Made by a program: the position numbers and the translations under genes. This document shows positions 17,773 through 26,778 of a stretch of DNA of 64,000 nucleotides, one piece after another (position 1 is the stretch's first letter; the number at the start of each line of letters is the position of its first letter). Origin of the DNA: Puniceicoccales bacterium Verruco_01 (GTDB lineage Bacteria; Verrucomicrobiota; Verrucomicrobiia; Opitutales; Oceanipulchritudinaceae); NCBI GenBank assembly GCA_001604565.1, contig LVBV01000005.1:62001-126000 (forward strand), given 5' to 3'. Under the pieces are notes generated by a model. That model did no database searches. It was not told the DNA's origin and was given only the letters and a program-made list of their open reading frames with translations.

Positions 17773-18744
17773 ATGCCCACGTTAAGCGAGCTCACCGAAC
17801 GCGAAGTCCTGGCCCTTGCCATCACAAGCGAGGAAGAGGATTCCCGCATCTACCAGACCTTTGCGGACAAGTGCCGCGAAAACTTCCCCTCCTCCACGAG
17901 GATCTTCGAGGACATGGCCGAGGAGGAGCGCGCCCACCGCGACAGTCTCTATCACCTTTACAAGGAGAAGTTCGGCGAACATTTGCCCCCCATCCGGCGC
18001 GAGGATGTCTCGGGTTTTTTGAAACGCCGTCCCGTGTGGCTCACCAAGCGCCTGACGCTCGACAAGATGCGGCAGGAGGTTGCGGTGATGGAGATGCAGA
18101 CGGTCATGTTTTACGAAAAGGCCGCCGCGCAGTCCGCCGACGTGTCGGTGCGCGAACTCTTCGTGAAGCTGGCCGAGGTGGAAAAGCACCACGAGGCCCG
18201 CGCGCTGGAGCTGGAAACCGAGCACCTCGGCGGCGACAAGCGGACCGAGGAGCAGCTCGTCCAGCACCGCATTTTCGTCCTCCAGTACGTTCAGCCCGGT
18301 TTGACGGGGCTCATCGACGGCTCGGTCTCCACCCTCGCCCCGCTCTTTGCCGCGGCCTTCGCCACGCAGAGCAATCACGAGACCTTCCTTGTGGGCCTGG
18401 CCGCATCGCTCGGCGCGGGCATCAGCATGGGAATTTCGGAGGCGATGGCCGACGACGGCAAGATTTCCGGGCGCGGGTCGCCGTGGCTGCGCGGCGTGGT
18501 CTGTGGCCTGATGACCACCCTCGGCGGCCTGGGTCACACCATCCCCTACCTCATCCCGGATTCGTGGTCGAACGCCTTCCTCATGGCGACCGGCATCGCG
18601 TCCTTCGTCGTGGCGGTGGAACTCTTCGTCATCGCGTGGATCCGCACGCGCTACATGGAGACTCCCTTCCTGCGCTCGGTGATTCAGGTCATCGTGGGCG
18701 GCGCCCTCGTTCTAGCGACGGGTGCGGTGATCGGCTCGGCGTAA
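17773..18744 (+). CDS. membrane-bound ferritin-like iron exporter (MbfA-like, rubrerythrin-VIT1 fusion)
   Basis: A 323-aa protein with an N-terminal ferritin/rubrerythrin four-helix domain (about 1-165) fused to a VIT1/CCC1 transporter domain (about 175-323, five predicted spans). Di-iron ligands are visible as [24 protein letters not shown] and [14 protein letters not shown]. In alphaproteobacteria MbfA exports iron and protects against iron and peroxide stress; the same role is inferred. It sits behind three palindromes and ends at a strong terminator, so it is probably a single-gene unit. Confidence 0.85.
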   Translation: MPTLSELTEREVLALAITSEEEDSRIYQTFADKCRENFPSSTRIFEDMAEEERAHRDSLYHLYKEKFGEHLPPIRREDVSGFLKRRPVWLTKRLTLDKMRQEVAVMEMQTVMFYEKAAAQSADVSVRELFVKLAEVEKHHEARALELETEHLGGDKRTEEQLVQHRIFVLQYVQPGLTGLIDGSVSTLAPLFAAAFATQSNHETFLVGLAASLGAGISMGISEAMADDGKISGRGSPWLRGVVCGLMTTLGGLGHTIPYLIPDSWSNAFLMATGIASFVVAVELFVIAWIRTRYMETPFLRSVIQVIVGGALVLATGAVIGSA

Positions 18745-18770
18745 AACGGTTCCTCCTTCCGCTTCACAAG

Positions 18771-18804
18771 ACCCCGGCGTCCCGTGACGCCGGGGTTTTG
18801 TTTT
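18771..18804 (+). terminator. strong rho-independent terminator
   Basis: A perfect 10-bp stem (ACCCCGGCGT at 18771-18780, ACGCCGGGGT at 18787-18796) with a CCCGTG loop, followed by TTTGTTTT. It ends the MbfA-like transcript. Confidence 0.92.
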
Positions 18805-18874
18805 CCATTGCGAGCGCGTAACGGGAGCGGAATCTCACACAAATGCCTTTGCAGGCGTCCCGGTTTCCTCCACG

Positions 18875-19606
18875 ATGCCGGGAATTTTGACAAACATGCT
18901 CAGGCGCGGAGTGACATTGTTCTGGAGGGCGGTGAAGGCGAACTGGATTCCGGCTGTCGGGATCTGGACGATCGGCGCGCTCCTAGTGTGGGGGTACTAT
19001 CGGGGCGGCTTCGTGTACGACGTGGCGCTCTCGATCCTGTCGCTGCGGCAGAAGTACGGGCTTCTCTACCCGATGTGCTCGATGGCGCTCTTCGCGGCGG
19101 TATTGCCGCTTGCCACGCAGTACCTCCTCGTCCCCAAGGCGAGGGCCACGGTCCCCGGGCGCATGGCGTGGCTTGTCCCCTACTGGGCCTACAAGGGTCT
19201 TGAAATCAATTTGTTCTACTGGCTTCAGGCTGTGGTGTGGGGCGACGGCACGGGCTTCTGGACGGTCTTCGCCAAGGTGTTCGTGGACCAGTTCCTCTAT
19301 TCCCCCACGGTGGGTGACATTACGATCATCCTCTGGATGCGCTACGTGGCGCGGCGCTTCGGCGAGATCCCCGCTGGCACGCCTATCGCGCCCAAGGGCT
19401 GGTATCAGCTTTACCTCGTGCCGGTCATCGTGGCGAACTGGGCCGTGTGGATCCCGGCGGTGACGCTCGTTTACATGCTGCCGACGGCGCTGCAACTGCC
19501 GCTTTCCAACCTCATCCAGTGGTTCTGGTCGATGCTGCTGCTCTTCATGGCGTCGGACCCCGCGACGCAGCCGGCGCCGAAGGCCGATACCCCGGCGGCG
19601 AAGTAG
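18875..19606 (+). CDS. membrane protein, distant Mpv17/PMP22-like
   Basis: A 243-aa protein with about four hydrophobic segments (near 22-42, 62-85, 108-128 and 185-235). The motif VDQFLYSP followed by a long gap and WYQLYLVPVIVANWAVWIP parallels the DQ-x-P and W-x-x-NF-x-x-VP signatures of the eukaryotic Mpv17/PMP22 channel family. Its length is somewhat above the eukaryotic members, with a Pro/Ala-rich tail. The match is by eye and remote; function in bacteria is unknown. It stands alone between a terminator and a tRNA gene. Confidence 0.5.
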   Translation: MPGILTNMLRRGVTLFWRAVKANWIPAVGIWTIGALLVWGYYRGGFVYDVALSILSLRQKYGLLYPMCSMALFAAVLPLATQYLLVPKARATVPGRMAWLVPYWAYKGLEINLFYWLQAVVWGDGTGFWTVFAKVFVDQFLYSPTVGDITIILWMRYVARRFGEIPAGTPIAPKGWYQLYLVPVIVANWAVWIPAVTLVYMLPTALQLPLSNLIQWFWSMLLLFMASDPATQPAPKADTPAAK

Positions 19607-19677
19607 CGCTCTTGCGGAAGTCCGCCGACCCGAACGCGGTGAGGCGCAGCAATTTCCATTTACAGGAAGCAGCGGTC

Positions 19678-19707
19678 TTGACGGGGTGCGTCCCGATCCG
19701 CTAGCGT
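19678..19707 (+). promoter_or_regulatory. promoter of tRNA-Ser
   Basis: TTGACG (19678-19683) and TAGCGT (19702-19707) are 18 bases apart and end 14 bases before the tRNA. Transcription would start near 19714, giving a very short 5' leader. Confidence 0.55.
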
Positions 19708-19721
19708 CACGACTTTGGTTT

Positions 19722-19811
19722 GGAGAGATGGCAGAGCGGCCGAATGCGCCTGACTCGAAATCAGGTGTGCCCGCAAGGGTACCGGGGGTTCAAATCCCTC
19801 TCTCTCCGCCA
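19722..19811 (+). tRNA. tRNA-Ser (anticodon CGA)
   Basis: A complete 90-base class II tRNA. The acceptor stem GGAGAGA (19722-19728) pairs with TCTCTCC (19801-19807), followed by a G discriminator and encoded CCA. The anticodon stem CCTGA/TCAGG encloses the loop CTCGAAA, with CGA at 19756-19758, reading UCG. A long variable arm (GTGCCCGCAAGGGTAC) and T-loop GGTTCAAATC confirm serine identity. Confidence 0.97.
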
Positions 19812-19864
19812 TTTATAAATCTCGTGTGCCCCGTGTTTGCACGAACCGGTCCTCCGGCAAGCCG

Positions 19865-21319
19865 CTACTGGCTCACCCTCAGGCGCAGAAAGAGCGGTTC
19901 ATTCAGGCCGTTGATGGTTTGCGGCACTTCCACCACTCTCCAGCGAAAGCCCGAACCAAGCGCCGGAGTGTACAGACCGGCGGGAGGGGCGATTTCGAGG
20001 GAATTTGAGCGTAGGCACTGCCAGTTTTTGAGATCGGTGGACCCAAGGATGTCGTAGCGATACACACCGCTTGTCGCCATCGGAAAGACTGCCCTTATCC
20101 CCGCTTGCTGCGGCAGGATGCGCAGGCGCAGTGTTCCCGGACAGTTGCCAAGTGATGCCTTCTCGTCCGGCTCCGGCAGAGGAATCAGCTTCTGGTAAGT
20201 GCGCGTGTCCGTCACTCCGCCTTCGATGTTCATCGTGCCGTACAAAAGCGCCATCGCCTCCTCGTCGTCGCAGAGCCACGCCTTGAAGTAGAGGGCTTCG
20301 TACGTCTGCGCCTCGACATATCCCGCACTGCTGAGGAGATGCTGCTCTCCGGCGAAAAGCACCGCCGCAGTCTGGCCCTGCAATTTGGGGAGCGCCGCCT
20401 CAACAGTGACTTTGGGCACGCTCGTATCCTTTTCCGCATAAACGGCAAAAAAGGGGCATTTGACGTTCGCAAGCGCCGAATAATCCGTCCCGAAGGGGCG
20501 CACGCTGCCGCTGCCGCCCACGAGCGGCACATGGCCGAACGCCGCGCGAAAACGCTTGTCCGTCGGCACGAGGGAACTGCCGAAGCATCCTCCGCCGACC
20601 ACAGCAAGCGTCGTATAGCCGCCGAGCGAGGAGCCGGACATGCCGATGCGCTCGCGATCGATCGCCGGGCCGAATACCGGATGCGCGAGGAGATAATCCA
20701 GAAAGCGCATGATGGCCAGCGGACGTTCGTACATACACGCCTGGAAATAGTTTCTTCCGTCTCCGTGTTGCAGGACCGCCACGATGAAGCCCTGACTGGC
20801 CAGAACCTTCATGTGGGCGAGGTCCCAGAGCCCGTGCGCGGTGTAGCCGTGCGAAAACACGATCAGCGGATAGCGGACGTTTTTATCGCGCAGGATGGGC
20901 GCCTCGCCCGCGCGCTGCATGTGCGGAAAGGTACTGTCGCCGGTGTTTGTGTAGGGGAAGACATAGTCGGGACGCGGATTGTCATCCGTCGTAGGATACA
21001 GGATGTAGGCGACGTAATTCACCCTTTTGCCGGCATGACGACCGAAGGCGGAGGAGTTGTTGGGCAAATCGAGGGTGATTTCCGGACAATCCGATCGATG
21101 CAAAAGGACGTCGGAAATGTAGATGTCGGCTGTCGTGGAGTAAGAACCGATGAGGCACTTTTCCATTTCGGCGGTCGTAAGGGACGAGGCCTCGAAATTC
21201 GTGCTTCCCAGTGGATAAGGACCACTTGTGATCGGTGCGATGGAAACGGCGCCGAGAGACGGGGTGATGAACGCAATCGCGGCAAGCGCGCGGGAAAGCA
21301 GGGAAAGATGAAGGTGCAT
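19865..21319 (-). CDS. secreted alpha/beta hydrolase with Verrucomicrobia-type C-terminal tail
   Basis: A 484-aa exported hydrolase. The start at 21319 gives a signal peptide (MHLHLSLLSRALAAIAFITP). The fold is of the dienelactone hydrolase/PAF-acetylhydrolase type: IVFSHGYTAHGLWD forms the oxyanion region and GMSGSSLGGY holds the nucleophile serine. A candidate Asp lies in YAEKDTSVP and a His in FAGEQHLLSS. The last 90 residues contain YDILGSTDLKNWQCL, a tail repeatedly seen on secreted Verrucomicrobia proteins. The substrate is unknown, probably an ester. Confidence 0.75.
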   Translation of the reverse strand: MHLHLSLLSRALAAIAFITPSLGAVSIAPITSGPYPLGSTNFEASSLTTAEMEKCLIGSYSTTADIYISDVLLHRSDCPEITLDLPNNSSAFGRHAGKRVNYVAYILYPTTDDNPRPDYVFPYTNTGDSTFPHMQRAGEAPILRDKNVRYPLIVFSHGYTAHGLWDLAHMKVLASQGFIVAVLQHGDGRNYFQACMYERPLAIMRFLDYLLAHPVFGPAIDRERIGMSGSSLGGYTTLAVVGGGCFGSSLVPTDKRFRAAFGHVPLVGGSGSVRPFGTDYSALANVKCPFFAVYAEKDTSVPKVTVEAALPKLQGQTAAVLFAGEQHLLSSAGYVEAQTYEALYFKAWLCDDEEAMALLYGTMNIEGGVTDTRTYQKLIPLPEPDEKASLGNCPGTLRLRILPQQAGIRAVFPMATSGVYRYDILGSTDLKNWQCLRSNSLEIAPPAGLYTPALGSGFRWRVVEVPQTINGLNEPLFLRLRVSQ

Positions 21320-21506
21320 GTGTATCCAAATGATATTACACCGTCCCCCTAAGCATTCCTTCACGAAGAATGAACGTGCGGGGAAAATGCGGACCAAACA
21401 ACGGAACGCCCGGCATTCTGCGACAGCCCTCTGTTCTTCTTTTGGATTTATCCGGGCTGAGGGAAGGTGTTAACTAAAGACGGCGGCACGAGCCGTCAGA
21501 GTCCAC

Positions 21507-22253
21507 ATGCAACGGCACAACACTTCCGGCAACCGGCGCCTTCCCGGCGGCGTCACGATCCTCTTTGAGGACGCGGACCTGCTTGTCATCGACAAGCCCT
21601 CCGGGCTCCTCTCCGTGCCGACGCCGCTCGAAAGGGACGCCTCCGCGCTGGAGATACTGGAGCGGTACATCCGCAAGGGTCAGGCCAAATCCCGCAAAAC
21701 GCTCTTTCCGGTCCATCGGCTCGACAAGTTTACGAGCGGCGTCCTCGTCTTTGCCAAGAGCCTGACCATGCGCGAGAAGCTGCACGAGGACTGGTCGGGA
21801 AACACGCGCAAGACCTACCTCGCCCTCGTGCGTGGCCGGATGGGGCAGCCAGCGGGCCGAATCGAGTCCCTCCTTGCCGAGGACGCGCAACTGAACGTCT
21901 GTTCGACCAAGGATGCGCGTATTGGCAAGGAGACGGTTACAGACTGGCGCGTCCTGAAGGAGGAAGGAGCCTTCACCCTCCTTGAAGTCTTCCCTCTCAC
22001 GGGTCGCAAGAACCAGATCCGCGTGCACCTTGCCGAGGCGGGGCACCCGATAGTGGGCGACCGCAAGTACGGTGGCGGCGGCACGGGCCGCGAAAGGCTC
22101 GCCCTCCATGCCTGGAAAATCGCCTTCCCCCACCCGAGGGACGGCCATCCGCTGCGCTTCACCTCGCCAATCCCCAAAGCGGTCGCTAGGGCGGTGAAGT
22201 TCCGCGAGGAGACCCCCGGCGGCGAAAAAGCAGGGCAGGACGCGAAGGAGTAA
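21507..22253 (+). CDS. RluA-family RNA pseudouridine synthase
   Basis: A 248-aa enzyme that isomerises uridine in rRNA or tRNA. The catalytic aspartate lies in VHRLDKFTSGVLVFAK, and LTGRKNQIRVHLAEAGHPIVGD is the second RluA signature. No S4 domain is present. The exact target (RluA, RluC, RluD or TruC type) is not decidable from sequence. It converges with ftsK with only 4 bases between the stops. No clear Shine-Dalgarno precedes the ATG. Confidence 0.9.
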   Translation: MQRHNTSGNRRLPGGVTILFEDADLLVIDKPSGLLSVPTPLERDASALEILERYIRKGQAKSRKTLFPVHRLDKFTSGVLVFAKSLTMREKLHEDWSGNTRKTYLALVRGRMGQPAGRIESLLAEDAQLNVCSTKDARIGKETVTDWRVLKEEGAFTLLEVFPLTGRKNQIRVHLAEAGHPIVGDRKYGGGGTGRERLALHAWKIAFPHPRDGHPLRFTSPIPKAVARAVKFREETPGGEKAGQDAKE

Positions 22254-22257
22254 TCCC

Positions 22258-24903
22258 TTACTCCGTGTCCAGATCGCGCAGGATCTCGCGCGGCATGCTG
22301 CCGTTTTCCGGGCCTACGTAGCCGCGTTCTTCGAGCAGTTCCATGATCCTTGCGGCACGGTTGTAGCCGATGCGCAGGCGGCGCTGGAGCATACTCGTGG
22401 AGGCGCGTTTTGAAGTGCGGATCACTTCGAGGGCGTCCGGGATCAGGGCGTCGCCGTCCGCGTCGTCGCCATCCTCTCCACCACCCTCACCCTCTTCGCC
22501 GGCGGATTCCTCCACGGTACGTTGGAACTGCTCGTCGAACTCAGGCTCGCCGTTGTGCTCGTTCACGAAGGCGACGATGCCGTTGATCTCCTCATCCGCG
22601 ACGAAGGCGCCCTGCGAGCGCACGAGCTCCGCGATGCCCGGGGGCATGAAGAGCATGTCGCCGCGTCCGATGAGCTGGTCCGCGCCGCCGTAGTCGAGAA
22701 TCGTGCGCGAGTCCACCTTGCTCGCCACCTTGAAGGCGATGCGGCTGGGGAGGTTCGCCTTGATGATGCCCGTGATGACGTTCACGGACGGACGCTGCGT
22801 GGCGATGATGAGGTGGATGCCCGCCGCGCGGGCGAGCTGGGCGAGGCGCGCTATGCCCGTCTCCACGTCCGCCGGGGCCACCATCATGAGGTCCGCGAGC
22901 TCGTCCACGATGCAGACGATGTAGGGCAACTTTTCCGGCGGGGTGCCGCCGTTTTCAAAGTCCAGTTCGCGCGGGACGGAGATGTCCGCGGCCTTGGCGG
23001 CGGCGGCGCGCTCCTCCGGCGAGAGGGAGGCGTCCAGCTCCTTCGCCTTGTTCTCGGCCTCCTTGTCCTTGGTCCGCTTGGCGTTGTAGCCCGCGATGTT
23101 GCGCACGCCCACGCTCGCAAAGAGACGGTAGCGGCGCTCCATCTCGTTGATCAGGTATTTTAACGCGCCGGGGACCTTGCGCGGATCCGTCACCACCGGG
23201 ATCAGCATGTGCGGCAGGGCGTTGTACACCTGCATTTCCACGATCTTCGGATCCACCATCACAAATCGCAAATCGTCCGGGCTCATCTTGTAGAGGAGGC
23301 TCGCGACGATCGAATTGATGCACACCGTCTTGCCGGAGCCGGTGGCGCCCGCGATCAGCATGTGCGGCATCTTGGTGAGGTCCGCGACGAGCGGTTTGCC
23401 GGAGACCTCCTTGCCGAGGGCGATCGGGATCTCCGCCTTGCACTTCACCCAGTCCTCGCTTTCCAGAATGTCGCGAATGAAGACGCTCTGCGGGCTCTTG
23501 TTCGGGATTTCGACACCCACGCAGCCCTTGCCGGGTACCGGCGCTAAGATTCGGACGCTCATCGCGCAGAGGGCCAGGGCCAGATTCTTGTCGAGATTCT
23601 GGATCTTCTCCACCCGCACGCCCGCCGCCGGATACAAATCGTAGCGCGTGATGACCGGGCCGGGATGCACCTCGCCCATCGTCACCTTGACGCCGAATTC
23701 GGCAAGGGTCTTCACGAGCTGATCGGCCACCTGCTGGTGCACATCCGCGTCGTCGGAAGGCGGCGGCGGCGGCGGCACGGCGAGGAGGTCGAGGGTCGGA
23801 AATTCATAGTCGCCCTTCTTCTGCGGCTGGGCGAAGGCGGCCTTTTTCGGAAGGTCCTCCTTCACGATGCGCAGACCCTTCGCGGGAGCGGGTTCCGGCT
23901 CGGCGGGCTTTTCCGCATCAGCCTTCCCCTGATCCGCTTCGGGCTCGTCTCCCGCGGGCGGCTCCTCTTCAGGAGTCTCTTTGCCGAAGGAGGGCTCGTC
24001 GGAAGGCTCGAAGGCATCGCTCTTTTCGAGGGCTTCGGGGGCGGATGCCTCTTCCCCCGGCTGCGGCTCGGGTGAGGGCTCCGGATCGGGTTCAGCCTCT
24101 GCCTGCGCCTCGGCCATGCGCGTGGCGTTCTGGGCGGCGGCCTCCAGCATCGCGCGGCGGATTTCTTCGCGGCGCAGGGCCTCCTGCCGCTTTTGATCCC
24201 GGCGCTCGGCAAGGTGCTCCATGAAGCGGGCCCATGCGGCCTTCGCGGCCTCCCAGCCCTTCAAAATCCCCTTCCACGCGACGATCGCCAAATGCTTCAC
24301 GATCACACCCAGATTGTCGAAGAAGACGAAAACCGTGGTGACGCAAAGCAGTGCGCCGAAGACGACAAAGCTCCCGAGGCTCCCCAGCACCTTGTGGAAA
24401 AAGCCACTGTAAAGGGCGTAGCCGATCCACCCGCCGTAGCTAAAGTGCTTCAGGCCCCCAAAGCCGAAATAATAGTAACTGTGGAAGTCCTCGTTTGAGG
24501 GGCCGTAATACTCCGGATGGATGGAAAGCTGGTAACTCGTCCATAGATCGAAGAGGATGGGCAACGAAAAGAGAATGCCAACCCACGCGACGACTCGCCC
24601 AGTGATGAGCCTACCGGATTGACCCACCAGCAACATGCCCGACAACCACAAGAGAAAGAACGGGAAGACGAAGGCGGCGCGGCCCACGATCATCATGGTC
24701 TTCGACGCGAGGAAGAGGCCCACCACGCCAATCTTGTTCACGCCCGAAACGGGGTCGCGCAGTGCCGGATTCTGCCGCCAGTCGTAATCCCAGAGGGCCG
24801 CGGTCCACAAAAGACCCACGACCAAGAGCACCACCGCCCAGACGATGTGTCTGCGCCGCTCCTTTGTGCCGAAACGTGGATTCTCCTCGCTTTTTCTGGC
24901 CAT
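22258..24903 (-). CDS. ftsK: DNA translocase FtsK/SpoIIIE
   Basis: An 881-aa chromosome-segregation motor. About four membrane segments occupy residues 20-200. An acidic Pro/Glu-rich linker (about 255-370) follows. The motor domain has Walker A GATGSGKT at residues 519-526, Walker B around PYIVCIVDELADLM and the ATQRPSVNVITGIIKANLPSRIAFKV block. The C-terminal winged-helix gamma domain (about 815-875) reads KOPS-type sites. Length is typical for a short-linker FtsK. Confidence 0.95.
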   Translation of the reverse strand: MARKSEENPRFGTKERRRHIVWAVVLLVVGLLWTAALWDYDWRQNPALRDPVSGVNKIGVVGLFLASKTMMIVGRAAFVFPFFLLWLSGMLLVGQSGRLITGRVVAWVGILFSLPILFDLWTSYQLSIHPEYYGPSNEDFHSYYYFGFGGLKHFSYGGWIGYALYSGFFHKVLGSLGSFVVFGALLCVTTVFVFFDNLGVIVKHLAIVAWKGILKGWEAAKAAWARFMEHLAERRDQKRQEALRREEIRRAMLEAAAQNATRMAEAQAEAEPDPEPSPEPQPGEEASAPEALEKSDAFEPSDEPSFGKETPEEEPPAGDEPEADQGKADAEKPAEPEPAPAKGLRIVKEDLPKKAAFAQPQKKGDYEFPTLDLLAVPPPPPPSDDADVHQQVADQLVKTLAEFGVKVTMGEVHPGPVITRYDLYPAAGVRVEKIQNLDKNLALALCAMSVRILAPVPGKGCVGVEIPNKSPQSVFIRDILESEDWVKCKAEIPIALGKEVSGKPLVADLTKMPHMLIAGATGSGKTVCINSIVASLLYKMSPDDLRFVMVDPKIVEMQVYNALPHMLIPVVTDPRKVPGALKYLINEMERRYRLFASVGVRNIAGYNAKRTKDKEAENKAKELDASLSPEERAAAAKAADISVPRELDFENGGTPPEKLPYIVCIVDELADLMMVAPADVETGIARLAQLARAAGIHLIIATQRPSVNVITGIIKANLPSRIAFKVASKVDSRTILDYGGADQLIGRGDMLFMPPGIAELVRSQGAFVADEEINGIVAFVNEHNGEPEFDEQFQRTVEESAGEEGEGGGEDGDDADGDALIPDALEVIRTSKRASTSMLQRRLRIGYNRAARIMELLEERGYVGPENGSMPREILRDLDTE

Positions 24904-25052
24904 TTTGATTCCTGCGCTGAAAGAAAAAAGCTGTGTACGGCCCTCACCATAGAGGACTTTTACGCGATTTTACAGTATTTCCTGCACGGCGGGCAACACA
25001 CCCGCCGACGAACGACCCGCATCCCGCATGCAGTGCGGCTCACGGGTATTTT

Positions 25053-25646
25053 CTACGCCTTGCGGGAATAGAGCTGAGGATTGGTCGATGGATCGTTGTA
25101 CATCTTGAACTGGAAGTACACGCGGAAGGAGCGCGTCCCGGCCCTCGTCTCGTCCAGAAGGGACGTCAACGCCCCGGAAAGGTCCGCGATCTGCCGGTTG
25201 ATGACGGAAAGGCGGAAGGCGCACTTGGCACGGTGCTCCTCGGAAGCGTCGCCGCGCCCCGCCTGTTCGGCCATGTGGAAGGCTTTGAGGGCGAGGATGG
25301 AAAGCCGGTCGATCATCATGCCGGGCGTCTCGGAATTGAAGGGAACGTTCTCGCGCGGGTGAAGAAGCTCGACCAGCGCCTTGTCCATCTGCTCGACAAA
25401 GTCGTTGCGTTCTTGATTGAAGCGATCGATGGCCCTCTTGCTCTTGCGGACGGCCTCGGCGCCAAGATCGTCGCGCCGGGCAAGATCCTCCTCATGCCAC
25501 AGGCTGAAGTTCCGCAGGTGATTCTCCGCAACAAGGCGGAAAAATCCCTCGCCGACCGCGGCGGGGCTCACCGCGTGCCAAAGGGCCGTCCATTCGGCCT
25601 GTCTTGCCGTGATTTGGGAGACTTCGGGCAGGGCGATGGTTTCCAT
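25053..25646 (-). CDS. DUF4254 family protein
   Basis: A 197-aa helical cytoplasmic protein. The family core is plain: ENHLRNFSLWHEEDLARR, AIDRFNQERNDFVEQMD and NSETPGMMIDRLSILALK. DUF4254 genes often lie near LPS or glycan genes, but the biochemical role is unknown. The start at 25646 gives the usual family length of about 200. In-frame starts upstream (25808, 25892) would add an N-terminus unlike the family, so they are less likely. Confidence 0.75.
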   Translation of the reverse strand: METIALPEVSQITARQAEWTALWHAVSPAAVGEGFFRLVAENHLRNFSLWHEEDLARRDDLGAEAVRKSKRAIDRFNQERNDFVEQMDKALVELLHPRENVPFNSETPGMMIDRLSILALKAFHMAEQAGRGDASEEHRAKCAFRLSVINRQIADLSGALTSLLDETRAGTRSFRVYFQFKMYNDPSTNPQLYSRKA

Positions 25647-25908
25647 GTGATGGACGTATCGCACCGCCCGGTTTCCTGCAAGACAAAGGCTACTTTGAAG
25701 CAATGCCCACCTCTCATCAGTGCCTGCTGTGGCACACTCTAGGACTTTTGAAACCAGCTCTCGTTGCGCAGCAGTGATTATGGAACCCGACAGACATTGG
25801 GAACTCATAACACCCTGCACCGCATATCCACGGTCACTGCAAGAAAGATCGACAAATTCAACGAGCATGGGAAAAATCGGCGGAAAGTTCACTCCTTACA
25901 GGAAAACG

Positions 25909-26706
25909 ATGATCAAGGCTTCATGGATGGTGTTGGCAGCCGCACTTGCCCTTTCCGGCTGCTCGAAGAAATCCGAACCGGCAAAGGCTGCAGAAAACGC
26001 GAAGGCGGAGACTCCCGTTGCCGCGGCGTCACAGGCTCCCGCCACGGCGTCACAAGCCGTCCCTCTCACAACCCGACCGAAGCTCTATTATTATCCCAAA
26101 CCCGTCTTTCCCTCCTCCATGCAACGCATCTGCAAGGAGGGCGAGGTCTGCGTCTCGATGCTCGTCTCCGCGGAAGGCATTCCTTCCGACATCAAGATCG
26201 ACGCGTCGAGCGACCCGGCCTTCAGCAAGGCGATGATGGACGTGGTTCCGCTCTGGCGGTTTGAACCGGCCACGCGCGACGGTGTGGCCGTGGCGCACAT
26301 TTTCAAGGTCGCCATTCCCTTTTACATCAACAGCCGTCCGATCAACCTGTCCGATTCGGTCATGATGGGACAGCCGGAATTGTTCGGCGTCAAACGCCCC
26401 GCCCATCCGGGTCCGGGCCGCGGCGCCGCGCAGGCGGTTGCGGAATTCACCCTTGCGTCCGACACGATCGTCACCGACGTGAAGATCGTGGAATCGACCG
26501 GCTTCATCGACGAAAAGAAGCTGGTCGAAGCCCTCTCGCAATGGGTCTTCATGCCCTCCCGGGGCGACACCGCGCGATCCACATCCAAGGTGAAGGCACA
26601 GATTCTCTTCACGGAGGCGGGAAACGTTCTCATCCAGTATCCTTACCCCGCCCCGAAGGCCGAAACCGCGGCGCCCTCCCAGGTTTCAGCCCCGGCGGAC
26701 AAATAA
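25909..26706 (+). CDS. lipoprotein with two TonB C-terminal-like domains
   Basis: A 265-aa protein. The start at 25909 follows AGGA and gives a lipobox (ALALSGC, Cys about 17). An Ala/Pro-rich linker is followed by a TonB_C-like unit (YYPKPVFPSSMQRICKEGEV ... LWRFEPA) and a weaker second one (EFTLASDTIVTDVKIVESTG ... WVFMPSRG). Normal TonB is anchored by a transmembrane helix; a lipid anchor suggests that this is not an energy transducer. No ExbBD is adjacent; that set is at 34-36 kb. Function unknown. Confidence 0.65.
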   Translation: MIKASWMVLAAALALSGCSKKSEPAKAAENAKAETPVAAASQAPATASQAVPLTTRPKLYYYPKPVFPSSMQRICKEGEVCVSMLVSAEGIPSDIKIDASSDPAFSKAMMDVVPLWRFEPATRDGVAVAHIFKVAIPFYINSRPINLSDSVMMGQPELFGVKRPAHPGPGRGAAQAVAEFTLASDTIVTDVKIVESTGFIDEKKLVEALSQWVFMPSRGDTARSTSKVKAQILFTEAGNVLIQYPYPAPKAETAAPSQVSAPADK

Positions 26707-26778
26707 GGTCGCACGCAGGCAACAGGCGCCAATCCGTCAGATCGTGATTGTCCCGCCTGCGGAGGCGCGTATGTTAAG

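Noticed and set aside
19812-19864. Terminator after the tRNA gene
   Set aside because: Short GC dyads are present but no T-run.
24987-25007. Hairpin CGGCGGG/CCCGCCG as a terminator between DUF4254 and ftsK
   Set aside because: No T-run follows on either strand.
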